Assembly: GCF_014205155.1 (NCBI RefSeq)
Contig: NZ_JACHMX010000001.1
Coordinates: 62,001-126,000, forward strand
Direction of reading: 5' to 3'
DNA length: 64,000 bases
Origin: Amycolatopsis umgeniensis
Lineage (GTDB): Bacteria; Actinomycetota; Actinomycetes; Mycobacteriales; Pseudonocardiaceae
The number at the start of each line of letters is the position of its first letter. Positions within the stretch are counted from its first letter, which is position 1. Position numbers and translations under genes: made by a program. Positions 7,729 to 17,073 of this stretch are shown piece after piece. The notes under the pieces were generated by a model. It searched no databases. It had not been told where the DNA came from and was given only the letters and a program-made list of their open reading frames with translations.

Positions 7729-8601
7729 ATGGAGCTCCAGCAGATGCGGTACGTCGTGGCGGTGGCGGAGACGAACAGCTTCACGCGAGCCGCGGAACGA
7801 TGCCTCGTCGTGCAGTCGGCGTTGAGTCACCAGATCGCACGGCTGGAACGGGAACTCGGCGCGAGGCTGTTCGAGCGCACGAGCCGCCGGGTACGGCTCA
7901 CGGCCGCCGGCGAGGCGTTCCTGCCCGCCGCCCGCCAATGTCTCGAAGCCGCCGAGCGGGCGGGCTCGGAGGTGGCCGCGGCCGTCGGCGAGATCCGCGG
8001 GCGGCTCACCGTCGGCATCATCCCGACGGTCGCGGCGGTCGACGTCCCGGCGGCGCTGCAGACGTTCCACCGGCGGTACCCGCACGTCCGGATCGGGCTG
8101 CGCGTCGGCGCGAGCGGACATCTGGTGCAGCAGATCAAGGACGGCGCGATCGAGGTCGCGTTCCTCGGCCTGCCGGTGTCGGACCGGCCATCGGGTGTGG
8201 GTACCTGCGAACTGGGGCGGGACGACCTGGTCGCCGTGGTGGCACCCGGTCATCCGCTCGCCGTCGAGTCCGAAGTGGACTTGAAGCGGCTTTCGGCCGA
8301 AGTGTTCGCCGACTTCCCCTCGGGATCGGCCGGACGGGCCCAGACGGATCAGGCCTTCGCCGCCGCGGGGGTGACCCGGGAAGTCGCCTTCGAGGTGTCA
8401 GCCGCGGATTTCATGGCCCGGCTCATCCACCAGGGACTGGGAGTGGCGTTGCTGCCGTCGAAGTACGTGCCGAACCTGACCGGGGTGGTCACCGTGCCGG
8501 TGACGGACGCTCCCGCGCGGATCGAGCATCTCGTCTGGAACAGCTTCACGGTCACTCCGGCGGCGAAGGCTTTCCTGGAGGTGCTGGGCGTCGCTCCGTG
8601 A
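7729..8601 (+). CDS. LysR-family transcriptional regulator
   Basis: A 290-residue LTTR. The winged HTH occupies residues 1-60 (MELQQMRYVVAVAETNSFTR, ERTSRRVRLTAAGEAFL), followed by a linker helix and a two-lobe effector domain starting near residue 90 (GRLTVGIIPTVAAVDVPAAL). The ATG at 7729 is used because it begins the conserved MELxQMRY motif; the open frame extends further upstream through the operator. It is divergent from the EamA/NAD(P)-binding operon, which it probably controls. Its stop codon lies inside the left arm of the family A palindrome at 8595, a probable terminator shared with the convergent imine-reductase-like genes. Confidence 0.9.
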   Translation: MELQQMRYVVAVAETNSFTRAAERCLVVQSALSHQIARLERELGARLFERTSRRVRLTAAGEAFLPAARQCLEAAERAGSEVAAAVGEIRGRLTVGIIPTVAAVDVPAALQTFHRRYPHVRIGLRVGASGHLVQQIKDGAIEVAFLGLPVSDRPSGVGTCELGRDDLVAVVAPGHPLAVESEVDLKRLSAEVFADFPSGSAGRAQTDQAFAAAGVTREVAFEVSAADFMARLIHQGLGVALLPSKYVPNLTGVVTVPVTDAPARIEHLVWNSFTVTPAAKAFLEVLGVAP

Positions 8602-8647
8602 AGGCCTCCTTCCCTACGCTGAAGGTAGGGAAGGAGGCCTTCACGGA
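8595..8647. repeat. Family A palindrome, full copy 1 (bidirectional terminator candidate)
   Basis: Perfect 23-bp arms (TCCGTGAAGGCCTCCTTCC... mirrored after a 7-nt loop GCTGAAG) between the convergent LysR and imine-reductase genes; the left arm contains the LysR stop codon. The element recurs at 45203-45255 with a single base difference, in the loop. A stem this long on both strands would terminate either transcript. Confidence 0.85.
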
Positions 8648-8650
8648 CGG

Positions 8651-9505
8651 TCAGCCTTCCTTGATGACCTCGAACAGGCTGGTCCACGAGCTGCGCCCGT
8701 GTCCCGCGGCGATCGCCCGGTCGTAGTGCGACTTGACCGCCTCCGGCAGGAGCACGTCGATCCCGGCGTCCCGGCTCGCCTGCACGATGTGGTCGGCGCT
8801 CGCGCCCATCATGATCACGTCGGCCTCGTCGCCGGGGTGATCGCCCTTCTCGATCTGCTCGGCCGACGCTTCCAGGTAGAAGTCCATCATCGCGAAGTTG
8901 TCCTTGGCGTACGGGACGAACTTCCGCAGTGGCACCCCGGCCGAACGCACCAGCGCGCTCGCGTGCATGAACGCCGAAAGCGAGTTCAGGAAGATGTCCA
9001 GCTGCGCCTGATAGAACAGCTGCGCCAGCCGGACGTCCTCACCGAGGAAGTCCGCCCGCCCGATCAGTGCCAAGGTCTCGCGGTACTTCTCGAACACCTC
9101 CGCCGGACCGCTGTAGAAGACGTAGGCCCCTTCCTTGCCCACCAACGGCGCCGGGACCATCACGCCGCCCGCGATGAACTGCCCCCCGTGAGCCTTGACC
9201 CAGTCGGCGGCTTCGCGGGTCTTCTCCGGGGTGTCCGAGCTGAGGTTGACGATCACCTTGCCCGCCAACGTTTCCTCGGCCTTGCCGAGGATGTCGTACA
9301 TCGCGGTGTAGTCGGTGAGGCTCAGCAGCACCAGTTCCGACGCGGACACCGCGTCGGCCACCGTCTCGGCGCGCACCGCACCCGCGGCGACGACACCGTC
9401 CGCGCGGGCGGCGGTGCGGTTCCAGACCGTCACGCCGTGGCCGTTCTCCAGCAGTACCCGGACCATGGCCTGGCCCATCGGGCCGAGCCCGATCATGGTG
9501 ATCAT
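8651..9505 (-). CDS. Imine-reductase-like NADPH-dependent oxidoreductase (Tyr type)
   Basis: A 284-residue 6-phosphogluconate/hydroxyisobutyrate dehydrogenase superfamily protein. The N-terminal Rossmann domain has ITMIGLGPMGQAMVRVLLEN and VWNRT, an arginine-containing loop typical of NADPH preference. Downstream come NLSSDTPEKTREA and VFYSGPAEVFEKY, and then the long inter-domain helix leading to the helical dimerisation domain. Length and motifs fit the imine reductase (IRED) group rather than classical hydroxyisobutyrate dehydrogenases. In an alignment by eye to the A. orientalis IRED, the key active-site position is Tyr165, the S-type residue. It is second in a two-gene operon, 10 bp after its paralogue. 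The natural substrate is unknown, presumably a cyclic imine or iminium. Confidence 0.8.
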   Translation of the reverse strand: MITMIGLGPMGQAMVRVLLENGHGVTVWNRTAARADGVVAAGAVRAETVADAVSASELVLLSLTDYTAMYDILGKAEETLAGKVIVNLSSDTPEKTREAADWVKAHGGQFIAGGVMVPAPLVGKEGAYVFYSGPAEVFEKYRETLALIGRADFLGEDVRLAQLFYQAQLDIFLNSLSAFMHASALVRSAGVPLRKFVPYAKDNFAMMDFYLEASAEQIEKGDHPGDEADVIMMGASADHIVQASRDAGIDVLLPEAVKSHYDRAIAAGHGRSSWTSLFEVIKEG

Positions 9506-9515
9506 TGTTCTTTCC

Positions 9516-10391
9516 TCACTTCTTCAGTAGTTCGATGACGCCGACCAGGTCCTCGGCGCCGTATCCGGCCGCGACCCGTTTGTCCATGAGCGGCCCCAGG
9601 GGCATGAGCAGTTCGGCACTGACGCCCTGCTCCTCCGCGGCCTTCGCCAGGTTCGGGAAGGCCGCGGCCTGCATCTCGATGTTCGACACGACACCGGTCA
9701 CGTAATCGCCGTCGTCGATCTTCTCGGCGGCGCGCTCCAGGAAGTCGTTCATCGCGTCCATCCAGCCGCGAAGCAGCGGAGCGAACTCCCTCGCCTTGAC
9801 CCCGGCCGAGCCGACGAGAGTGAAGGCCTGGATGACGCCGATGAAGTTCCCGTACATTCCGCTGAGCAGCGCGAGGTCGTGCAACGGCGCCAGTCCGGGG
9901 TCGACGCCGAGATAGTTGACGCCGCCGAAGGTGTCGAGCGCGCTGCGCGCCTGGCCCAAGACCGTGCCCGAGCCGCTGTAGAAGATGAACGCCTGCGGTG
10001 AGCCGATCATCGGCGGAACCGCCATGATCCCGCCGTCCAAGTACTCCGCACCTTGTTCTTCGGCCCACGCGTTCATCTCGCGTGCCTGGCCGGGGGTACC
10101 GTTGGTCAGGTTGATCAACTGCCGTCCCTCGAGCCCGGCCGCGACCGGGTCCAGGACCTCGTGCACCGAGTCGTAGTCGAGCAGGCAGGTGATCACGATC
10201 TTGTTGGCAGCGAGAGCCTCGGACACGGTCGACGCGACCGTGGCTCCCTTCGCCGCCACGCCCTCGGCGCGGCTCGCGGTCCGGTTCCAAGCGGTGACCG
10301 GATGTCCCGCGGTCAGTAGTGCCTCTACGAGCGCGGTTCCCATCGCGCCCAGCCCCAGTACCGTCACCGGGGTCTTGCCGTGTTCGGTCAT
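9516..10391 (-). CDS. Imine-reductase-like NADPH-dependent oxidoreductase (Asp type)
   Basis: A 291-residue paralogue of the next gene. Landmarks: VTVLGLGAMGTALVEALLTA, AWNRTASRAEGV, LINLTNGTPGQAREMNAWA and FIFYSGSGTVLGQAR. At the position that separates IRED groups it has Asp172 (APLHDLALLSGMY), the R-type residue, whereas its neighbour has Tyr. The ATG at 10391 is chosen because the conserved nucleotide loop follows at residue 11; the frame remains open a few codons further. It is the first gene of the pair and is transcribed divergently from the large BTAD regulator starting at 10475, which is a plausible controller. No biosynthetic cluster genes that would reveal the imine substrate are nearby. 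Confidence 0.8.
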   Translation of the reverse strand: MTEHGKTPVTVLGLGAMGTALVEALLTAGHPVTAWNRTASRAEGVAAKGATVASTVSEALAANKIVITCLLDYDSVHEVLDPVAAGLEGRQLINLTNGTPGQAREMNAWAEEQGAEYLDGGIMAVPPMIGSPQAFIFYSGSGTVLGQARSALDTFGGVNYLGVDPGLAPLHDLALLSGMYGNFIGVIQAFTLVGSAGVKAREFAPLLRGWMDAMNDFLERAAEKIDDGDYVTGVVSNIEMQAAAFPNLAKAAEEQGVSAELLMPLGPLMDKRVAAGYGAEDLVGVIELLKK

Positions 10392-10474
10392 GGGACCACC
10401 GTGACGCCGTCCGCGCACGGATCGCTGCGGGTTCGCGCACGAGGTTGTCGGTGGTCCGCGCTAACGTCGGTTTC

Positions 10475-13400
10475 GTGCGTTTCGGAGTGTTGGGACCCCT
10501 CGCCGTGTGGACGACCGCGGGCGAGCCCGTCGTCGTGCCCGAGGCGAAGGTCCGCCTCCTGCTCGCCGGGCTGCTGAGCCGGGAGGGCAGGGCGGCGTCG
10601 GTGTCGTCGCTGGCCGACGATCTGTGGGGCGAGCATCCGCCGGGCAATCCGGGCAACACCCTGCAGACCAAGGTCTCCCAGCTGCGCCGCACCCTCGATC
10701 GCGCCGAGCCGGGCGCCCGGGAACTCGTGACGCATCAACCCGCCGGATATGTCCTCGCCGTCGAGGCCGGTGGCCTGGACGTCCACTGTTTCCGCACGCT
10801 CACCGCCCGAGCCCGCGACACCGCCGATCCACGCGCTCGTGCCGCGCTGCTGGGGGACGCGCTGGCGTTGTGGCGCGGGCCCGCGTATGCCGGTTTCGAG
10901 GACGAGACCTTCGCCGTGGCCGCGGCACAGCGTCTGGAGGAAGAGCGGCTGCTCGCCGAGGAGGAGCGAGCCGAAGCCCGGCTGGCGCTCGGCGAACACG
11001 GCGTCCTCACCGGGGAGCTGGCCGGTCTGGTCTCGCGGCATCCGCTCCGCGAGCGGCTCCGCGGCCTGCTGATGCGCGCGCTGTACGCCGCGGGGCGGCA
11101 TAGCGAAGCGCTCGAAACGTACGCCGAACTGCGCACCCGCCTGCGCGACGAGTCCGGGCTCGAACCGGGGCCGGACCTGGCGGCCGTGCACCAGGCGGTC
11201 CTCGTCCGGAGTCCCGATCTCGAACCCGTCCGTGCCGCCGCGCCGGTACGCGGGAACCTGCCGGAGGCGCTGACCGACCTGGTCGGCCGGACGACGGCGG
11301 TCAAGGAGGTCGGAGCGCTCGTCACCGACACACGGCTGGTCACCCTCACCGGTCCCGGCGGGGTGGGCAAGACCAGGCTCGCCATCGAGGCCGCGTCGAA
11401 GCTGGCGATGGCCGACGGCACCTGGCTGGTCGAACTGGCGGGCCTGGACAACGTCGCGTGCCCGACGTGTCCGCCGGAAGATCTGGTCGCCGTCGTCCTG
11501 ACAGCCGTGCTGGACCTCCACGAGGAGGCCACTTCCGCGAAGACGCTGACGCGGTCACTGGCCGATGCCTTGCGCGACAAAGAGATCCTGGTCGTCCTCG
11601 ACAACTGCGAGCAGGTCGTCGAGCCGGTCGCGGCGCTGGTGGAGCGGCTGCTTTCGGCGGCACCTCGCCTGCGCGTGCTCGCGACCAGTCAGGAGCCGCT
11701 CGGCCTGCCCGGGGAGACGGTCTGGGCCGTCCCGCCGCTCGAGCTGCCCGAGCAGGCCGATTTCGCCACCGTGCGGGAGTCGAGCGCCGTCCGGCTGTTC
11801 ACCGCCCGGGCCGCGGCCGCCGCCCCCGGATTCGCGCTCGACGCACAGAACGCGGGCGTGGTCGCCCGGATCTGCCGCACGCTCGACGGGATCCCGCTGG
11901 CCCTCGAACTCGCCGCCACCCGGGTCCGGACGCTCGGTGTGCACGAACTCCTCGCCCGTCTCGACGACAGGTTCGGCCTGCTGTCCTCGGGCAGGCGGGG
12001 CGGGCCGCGCCGTCAGCAGACCCTCCGCGCGATGATCGACTGGAGCTGGAGCCTGCTGAGCGAGCCCGAGCAGATCGTGCTCCGCAGGCTCGCCGTCCAT
12101 GCCGAAGGGTGTGGTCTGGACGCGGCCGAGTCGGTCTGCGCGGGCGGCGAGATCGCGGCCGCCGACGTCCTGGACCTGCTGTCCCGGCTCGTCGACCGGT
12201 CCTTGGTGGTCAGCAGGCCGGGCAGGTCGGGCGAGCCCCGGTTCCGGCTGCTGGAGTCGGTCTCGGCGTACGCCTTGGACCACGCCGGTCGAGCGGGCGA
12301 ACTCGACGAGCTGTCCTTGCGGCACGCGCGTTTCCACGTCGAACTGGCCGAGCGCGGTGACGCGGGGTTGCGCAGCAGGGAGCAGCGTCGCTGGCTCGAC
12401 AGGCTCGACGCCGAGGGTGCCAACACCCGCCGCGCGCTGGAAACCCTGTTGAGGCAAGGCGAACACCGGCTCGCGTTGCGGCTGGTGAACGCGACGGCGT
12501 GGTTCTGGTTCCTCCGCGGCAGGCTGACTGAGGCTCGGCGCTCACTGGACCTGGTGCTCGACGCCGAGATCGGCACCAGCGACGACCATGCGAAGGCGCT
12601 CGGCTGGCGCACCGGTATCGCCGTGCTCGACGGCACCTGCACCGAGGGGGTGGCGGAGGAGACCGTGTGGGCCATCGTCGATCCCGTGGCGCGGGCGCGG
12701 GCGCTGTGGTTCCTCGGCTACGCCTGGTCCACGGTCGGCGACCTCTGCCGGGCGGAGAAGCTCACTCTCGGCGCGCTCGAAACCGCCCGTGACGTCGGCG
12801 ACGACTGGAGTGCCGCGGCCGCGCTGAGCGACAGGGCGAGCCACTTGATCTCCGGGGGCGACCTCACCGGCGGCGGCCGGACAGCCGCCCAGAGCGCCGG
12901 GATCTTCGACGAGCTGGGCGAGCGCTGGGGCTGGCTGCAGGCGTCGTTCGTGCTCGGCATGCTGGCCTCGATCGCCGGGGATTACGACCACGCCGCCCGC
13001 GTCCACCGGGAAAGCCTTCGCCGCGCGGAGGAGCTGGAGCTGTGGCCGGAGGTCGCCTACAAACTGTCGTGGGTCGGGCGGATGGCGTTGCTCACCGGCG
13101 ACTTCGAGACCGCGAGGGAGTTCCATGAGCGGGCGAAGGCGCTGGCCATCGAGCACAGCTTCACGCCCGGCGAGGTCTACGCCGAGACAGGGCTCGCTCT
13201 CGGCGCGCGACGGCAGGGGCTGTTCGACGAGGCCGAGCGGCGGCTGCTGTCCATTCTGGACTGGCATCGCCGGGTGGAATCCGAAGCGGGCAGCACGTTG
13301 GCCCTCGCCGAACTGGGTTTCATCGCGGAGCAGCGCGGAGACGCGGTGAAGGCGAAGCGGCTCCAATCGGACGGTCTCACGATCGCTCGCCATGGCGGGG

Positions 13401-13663
13401 ATCCCCGCGCGATCGCCCTCGGTCTCGAGGGCCTTGCCGGTGCGGAAGCCGCCGCCGGCTCATATCGCCCGGCCGCACGGTTGCTGGGCGCCGCGGCGGC
13501 CTCCCGGGAATCGGCGGGCGCTCCCCTGCCGAAGGCCGAGCGCGGCGACGTCGACCGGATCACCGGGGTCATCGTCGCGGCTCTCGGAGAAACCGCATTC
13601 TCGGAGGAGAGCACGGCCGGCGCGGCGACCTCGATCGATCAACTGGTGACGGACAGTCAGTAG
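10475..13663 (+). CDS. AfsR-type BTAD regulator with NB-ARC ATPase and TPR domains
   Basis: A 1062-residue multidomain regulator. Residues 1-90 form an OmpR-like winged helix (VRFGVLGPLAVW, SSLADDLWGEHPPGNPGNTL, GYVLAVEAGGLDVHCF), about 95-240 the bacterial transcriptional activation domain, about 265-560 an AAA/NB-ARC ATPase with P-loop GPGGVGKTR at 293 and Walker B ILVVLDN at 371, and about 700-1050 helical TPR-like repeats. This is the AfsR/LuxR-hybrid SARP arrangement, normally activating a neighbouring promoter in an ATP-dependent way. The GTG at 10475 begins the conserved motif and lies 7 nt after TAACGT, so it may be leaderless. It is divergent from the imine-reductase pair, its most likely target; the ABC system at 13770 lies 106 bp downstream on the same strand. 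Confidence 0.9.
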   Translation: MRFGVLGPLAVWTTAGEPVVVPEAKVRLLLAGLLSREGRAASVSSLADDLWGEHPPGNPGNTLQTKVSQLRRTLDRAEPGARELVTHQPAGYVLAVEAGGLDVHCFRTLTARARDTADPRARAALLGDALALWRGPAYAGFEDETFAVAAAQRLEEERLLAEEERAEARLALGEHGVLTGELAGLVSRHPLRERLRGLLMRALYAAGRHSEALETYAELRTRLRDESGLEPGPDLAAVHQAVLVRSPDLEPVRAAAPVRGNLPEALTDLVGRTTAVKEVGALVTDTRLVTLTGPGGVGKTRLAIEAASKLAMADGTWLVELAGLDNVACPTCPPEDLVAVVLTAVLDLHEEATSAKTLTRSLADALRDKEILVVLDNCEQVVEPVAALVERLLSAAPRLRVLATSQEPLGLPGETVWAVPPLELPEQADFATVRESSAVRLFTARAAAAAPGFALDAQNAGVVARICRTLDGIPLALELAATRVRTLGVHELLARLDDRFGLLSSGRRGGPRRQQTLRAMIDWSWSLLSEPEQIVLRRLAVHAEGCGLDAAESVCAGGEIAAADVLDLLSRLVDRSLVVSRPGRSGEPRFRLLESVSAYALDHAGRAGELDELSLRHARFHVELAERGDAGLRSREQRRWLDRLDAEGANTRRALETLLRQGEHRLALRLVNATAWFWFLRGRLTEARRSLDLVLDAEIGTSDDHAKALGWRTGIAVLDGTCTEGVAEETVWAIVDPVARARALWFLGYAWSTVGDLCRAEKLTLGALETARDVGDDWSAAAALSDRASHLISGGDLTGGGRTAAQSAGIFDELGERWGWLQASFVLGMLASIAGDYDHAARVHRESLRRAEELELWPEVAYKLSWVGRMALLTGDFETAREFHERAKALAIEHSFTPGEVYAETGLALGARRQGLFDEAERRLLSILDWHRRVESEAGSTLALAELGFIAEQRGDAVKAKRLQSDGLTIARHGGDPRAIALGLEGLAGAEAAAGSYRPAARLLGAAAASRESAGAPLPKAERGDVDRITGVIVAALGETAFSEESTAGAATSIDQLVTDSQ

Positions 13664-13769
13664 TCGGGCACCCACGTCACCACAATGGACCAAGCCTTTA
13701 CTTCACGTCGGCAACAAAGGGTGATTTCTTTCTGTCGCCGAGCCGCCCTGACCGGTAGCGTGCGTATCC

Positions 13770-16388
13770 ATGCGGGTGAGGTGGGGGGCTCCCGGCGGGC
13801 CCAGGGTGACGATGCCGTGGCGAGCGGCTCCGCGGGCGGCATTGACCAGCCCTTTGACTTTGATCATCGCCGCGGTGACCGCGTTACTGGCCTGTTTCCT
13901 CGGCACCGCGGCCATCCTGCAGGCCTCGGCCGCGGGCGGCGCGGCCGTCGCGTACCAGTCCGGCATCGCGTGTCCGGACTACTACGGACCGGTCTTCAGC
14001 AAGGACAACGTCCCTGCCGCGGCTGCTCCGCAGATCATCGACTCGGTCCGCCGTCAGGCTCCGGCGCACGGTTTCGCCGCGCCGGTCACCTCCCGCTACA
14101 CGACCGTTCTCGTCGGCACCGAGTTCAACGGGGATTCCAACTACAAGGTCACCCTCGCCCACCGGGACCAGGCGGTCCCGGGTCACCTCGACGTGACGAA
14201 CGGGTCGGTGGGCGCCGGGCTCCTGCTCGGGACCGTCGTGGCCAAGGCGGAAGGGATCAAAGCCGGGACCACACCGAGCTTCCGGGGAACCCCTCTCCCC
14301 CCGGTCACCGGGCTGTACCGCGACCTCGCCGACCCGGCGCCGCGCTGGTGGTGCTCGCAGCAGCGGAACGCCGTGGTCAGCAGGCTCGCCAACGATCCGC
14401 TCGACTCGGTCATGTTCGCCACCGACGGGAAGACCTTCGACGACGCCGTCCACGCACTGGGCATTCCGGCGATCAAGACACTGCACCTGTCGTTCTACGA
14501 GGCCCCGCCCAAGACCGTGAGCGAGGCAGAGGACCTGCTGGAACGCTCGAAGGCGCTCATCGCCGACGTCAAGGCGGATCTCGGCGCCCGCGGTCTCGGT
14601 GACGCGATCACCGGGTCTCTGCCGTTCGAGCGTTCGGTCGAGATCAGCAACCAGGCCGAATCGAACGTCCTGATCTCGATCCTTCCGCTCGCGGCCATCA
14701 GCATCCTGGTCGGCTGCGCCGGTATCGGCACCGTCGCGTTGCAGTGGTACCAGCGTCGGCAGCCTCAGCTGCGACTGCTCGCCGCCCGCGGCAGCGCGCC
14801 AGGGGCACTGGGGCTGCTCGCCGTCGCCGAACTCGGGCTGCCCATCGTCGCCGGTGGCGTCGCGGGCGCGGTGCTGGCGAGATTGCTGCTCGGGGTCTAC
14901 GGACCACCGGGTGATCTGGGCGACGGCGCGCTGCTGAGCGGGTCGCTGGTCGCGGCCGCCATCCTGCTGGTTTCGCTCGCGCTGCTGGCCGGGGTGATCG
15001 CCGTCCGCACGCATCGGGAGTTCGAACTCGGCAGGATCAAGTCGGGACGCCGCAAGGGAGTGAAGCTGCTGGCGATCTTCCCGTGGGAACTGCTCACCGC
15101 CGGCGTCGCCCTGCTCGGCTGGACCCGGCTCGTCGACTACGGCAAGGGATCCCGGCTCGGCAACCCGCTCCCCCAGGTCGACCCGCTCGCGCTCACCTAT
15201 CCGGTGTTCGTCGTGCTCACCGTCGGCCTGCTCGCCGCGCGGCTGGCCTGGCTCGCGTTGCTCGCTTCGCATCGCGCGCGGCTGTGGTCCCGGCCGGCAC
15301 TGCAACTGGCGATCCGACGGCTCGCCAGCGCTCGCGCGCCGGTCACCGGTGTCCTCGTGATCGGCACCCTGGCCATCGGCACCCTGGCGACCGGGATCGG
15401 TATCGCGCGCGGACAGGAGGAGGCGCTGCACACCAAGTCGGCGATCTTCGTCGGCGCCGAGACCCGGGTGGACACCGAAAGCGTCATCGGTACCGGCAAG
15501 ATCCCGCTGCCCGCCGAGATCAGCGGCACCACCACGATCGTCGGCGAGCTGACCGGCAGCGGCAATGTCGTGCTGGTCGTGGATCCGCAGACCTTCCGGC
15601 GTGCCGCCACGCTCGGCCCGCTCGACAGTGACGAGGTCGGCCGGTTGCTGGGCGGCCTTTCGAGCCCCGGCGCCGGTATCCCCGCGATCCGGGTCGGGAA
15701 CGACGCCGCCCAGAAAACCCAGCTGGCCGCCGGTCTCCCGGATGCCAGGACGATCGGCGAACTGCCGATGTTCCCGATCGTCGGCACCAAGGCCGGGTAC
15801 GTGATCTCGCGGGAATCGCTCAGCACCGCGCAACTGGCCGCCGTGCCCAAGTGGAGCCTGCTGTCCGGCTCGTCGATGACACAGGTCACCGAGGCGCTGA
15901 TCTCGGTGGGGGTGGCCACCGCGGTCAACCGCGTCACCCGTGAGTCCGCCCTCGACGCGCTTCCGTTCTACGTCGTGTCCTGGACGTTCTCGTTCATGGC
16001 GCTGCTCGGGGCCGTGCTCGGGGTGGTCGCGGTGCTGTCGCTGCTGGTCGCCGTCGAGGTCCGCCGACGTCAGAACGCGCTGGCCGGGGCGCTCGTCCTG
16101 CGGATGGGGATGCGACCGCGCGCCCTGCTGGCGAGCCATCTGATGGAATTGGGCGCGCTCAGCGGGCTCGCGGTGGTCATCGGCGTCGCCTGCGGTGTTT
16201 CGGTCGCGGGTCTTTCGGTGCCGCGCTTCGACCCTGCGACGTTCCTCGCCCCTCGGTCGGCGTTGCCCAATCCGACCCCGCTCGCCCTGACCGTACTGGC
16301 CGTCGGTGTGCTCGTCGTGGCGCTGGCAGGCTGGATCGCGATGCGCTCGGTGCGCACCGCCCGGACCGCGGAGCTGATCCGTGCCTGA
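13770..16388 (+). CDS. FtsX-like ABC transporter permease
   Basis: An 872-residue integral membrane protein with the duplicated FtsX/MacB architecture: TM1 at about residues 24-46, an extracytoplasmic domain (about 50-295), then several TM helices (about 300-420), further TM helices near 440-560, a second extracytoplasmic domain (about 560-730) and three C-terminal TMs ending before WIAMRSVRTARTAELIRA. Such proteins are mechanotransmitters or lipoprotein/peptide movers rather than classical importers. The ATG at 13770 follows TAGCGT by 8 nt and may be leaderless; an ATG at 13812 preceded by AGGGTGA is an alternative. Its stop overlaps the first ATPase gene by 8 bp, so the three genes form one operon. 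Confidence 0.85.
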   Translation: MRVRWGAPGGPRVTMPWRAAPRAALTSPLTLIIAAVTALLACFLGTAAILQASAAGGAAVAYQSGIACPDYYGPVFSKDNVPAAAAPQIIDSVRRQAPAHGFAAPVTSRYTTVLVGTEFNGDSNYKVTLAHRDQAVPGHLDVTNGSVGAGLLLGTVVAKAEGIKAGTTPSFRGTPLPPVTGLYRDLADPAPRWWCSQQRNAVVSRLANDPLDSVMFATDGKTFDDAVHALGIPAIKTLHLSFYEAPPKTVSEAEDLLERSKALIADVKADLGARGLGDAITGSLPFERSVEISNQAESNVLISILPLAAISILVGCAGIGTVALQWYQRRQPQLRLLAARGSAPGALGLLAVAELGLPIVAGGVAGAVLARLLLGVYGPPGDLGDGALLSGSLVAAAILLVSLALLAGVIAVRTHREFELGRIKSGRRKGVKLLAIFPWELLTAGVALLGWTRLVDYGKGSRLGNPLPQVDPLALTYPVFVVLTVGLLAARLAWLALLASHRARLWSRPALQLAIRRLASARAPVTGVLVIGTLAIGTLATGIGIARGQEEALHTKSAIFVGAETRVDTESVIGTGKIPLPAEISGTTTIVGELTGSGNVVLVVDPQTFRRAATLGPLDSDEVGRLLGGLSSPGAGIPAIRVGNDAAQKTQLAAGLPDARTIGELPMFPIVGTKAGYVISRESLSTAQLAAVPKWSLLSGSSMTQVTEALISVGVATAVNRVTRESALDALPFYVVSWTFSFMALLGAVLGVVAVLSLLVAVEVRRRQNALAGALVLRMGMRPRALLASHLMELGALSGLAVVIGVACGVSVAGLSVPRFDPATFLAPRSALPNPTPLALTVLAVGVLVVALAGWIAMRSVRTARTAELIRA

Positions 16389-17073
16389 GAAACCGATCTT
16401 CCGGCTGCGCGGGATCGGCGTCGACTACCAGACGCCCGCGGGCACCGTCACCGGTGTCGACGACGTCACCATCGACATCCCCGCTCGCGGGATCACCGTG
16501 CTGGCCGGGCCGTCCGGTTCCGGCAAATCCACCCTGCTGCGGACGCTCGGCCTGTTCGAGCAGCCCGCGCGGGGCACGATCTCCTTCCAGGGAACCGAAA
16601 CCGGCACACTGCGGCACCGCGACCGCCGGACGCTGCGGCGGAACCACCTCGGCCTGGTGTTCCAGAACCCGACCGACAACCTGCTCGCGTATCTGAGCGT
16701 CGCGGACAACCTCCGCGCGGCGGCGGAGTCGGCCGGGACGGAATGCCTGCCGGACGACATCCTCGAGCAGCTGGGGCTGGGCGGCACCGGCGCCTGGCAG
16801 ATCTCCGCGCTGTCAGGCGGCCAGCAGCAGCGTCTCGCTTTCGGCTGCACCCTCGCGCGCCGCTCGACAGTCGTCCTCGCCGACGAGCCGACGTCCCAGT
16901 TGGACGAAGGGTCGGCCGACCTGGTGCTCGACACGCTGAGGTATCTGGCGGACCAGGATTTCGCGGTCATCGTCGCCTCGCACGACGACCGGCTCATCGA
17001 ACTCGGCAGCCGCGTCGCGCGGATGCACAAGGGCAGCCTGGAAAACGTCGAAGAACGGGAGGTCGTGCCGTGA
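16381..17073 (+). CDS. ABC transporter ATP-binding protein 1 (LolD/MacB-like)
   Basis: A 230-residue ATPase with Walker A GPSGSGKST (about residues 43-51), Q-loop in LVFQNPTDN, intact signature LSGGQQQRL and Walker B VVLADEPTSQLDEG, followed by the switch His in VASHDD. It starts at a GTG 8 bp before the end of the permease gene, so translation is coupled. It belongs to the subfamily that energises FtsX-like permeases. A second ATPase follows with a 1-bp overlap, so the complex probably carries a heterodimeric NBD pair on a single duplicated permease. Confidence 0.9.
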   Translation: MPEKPIFRLRGIGVDYQTPAGTVTGVDDVTIDIPARGITVLAGPSGSGKSTLLRTLGLFEQPARGTISFQGTETGTLRHRDRRTLRRNHLGLVFQNPTDNLLAYLSVADNLRAAAESAGTECLPDDILEQLGLGGTGAWQISALSGGQQQRLAFGCTLARRSTVVLADEPTSQLDEGSADLVLDTLRYLADQDFAVIVASHDDRLIELGSRVARMHKGSLENVEEREVVP

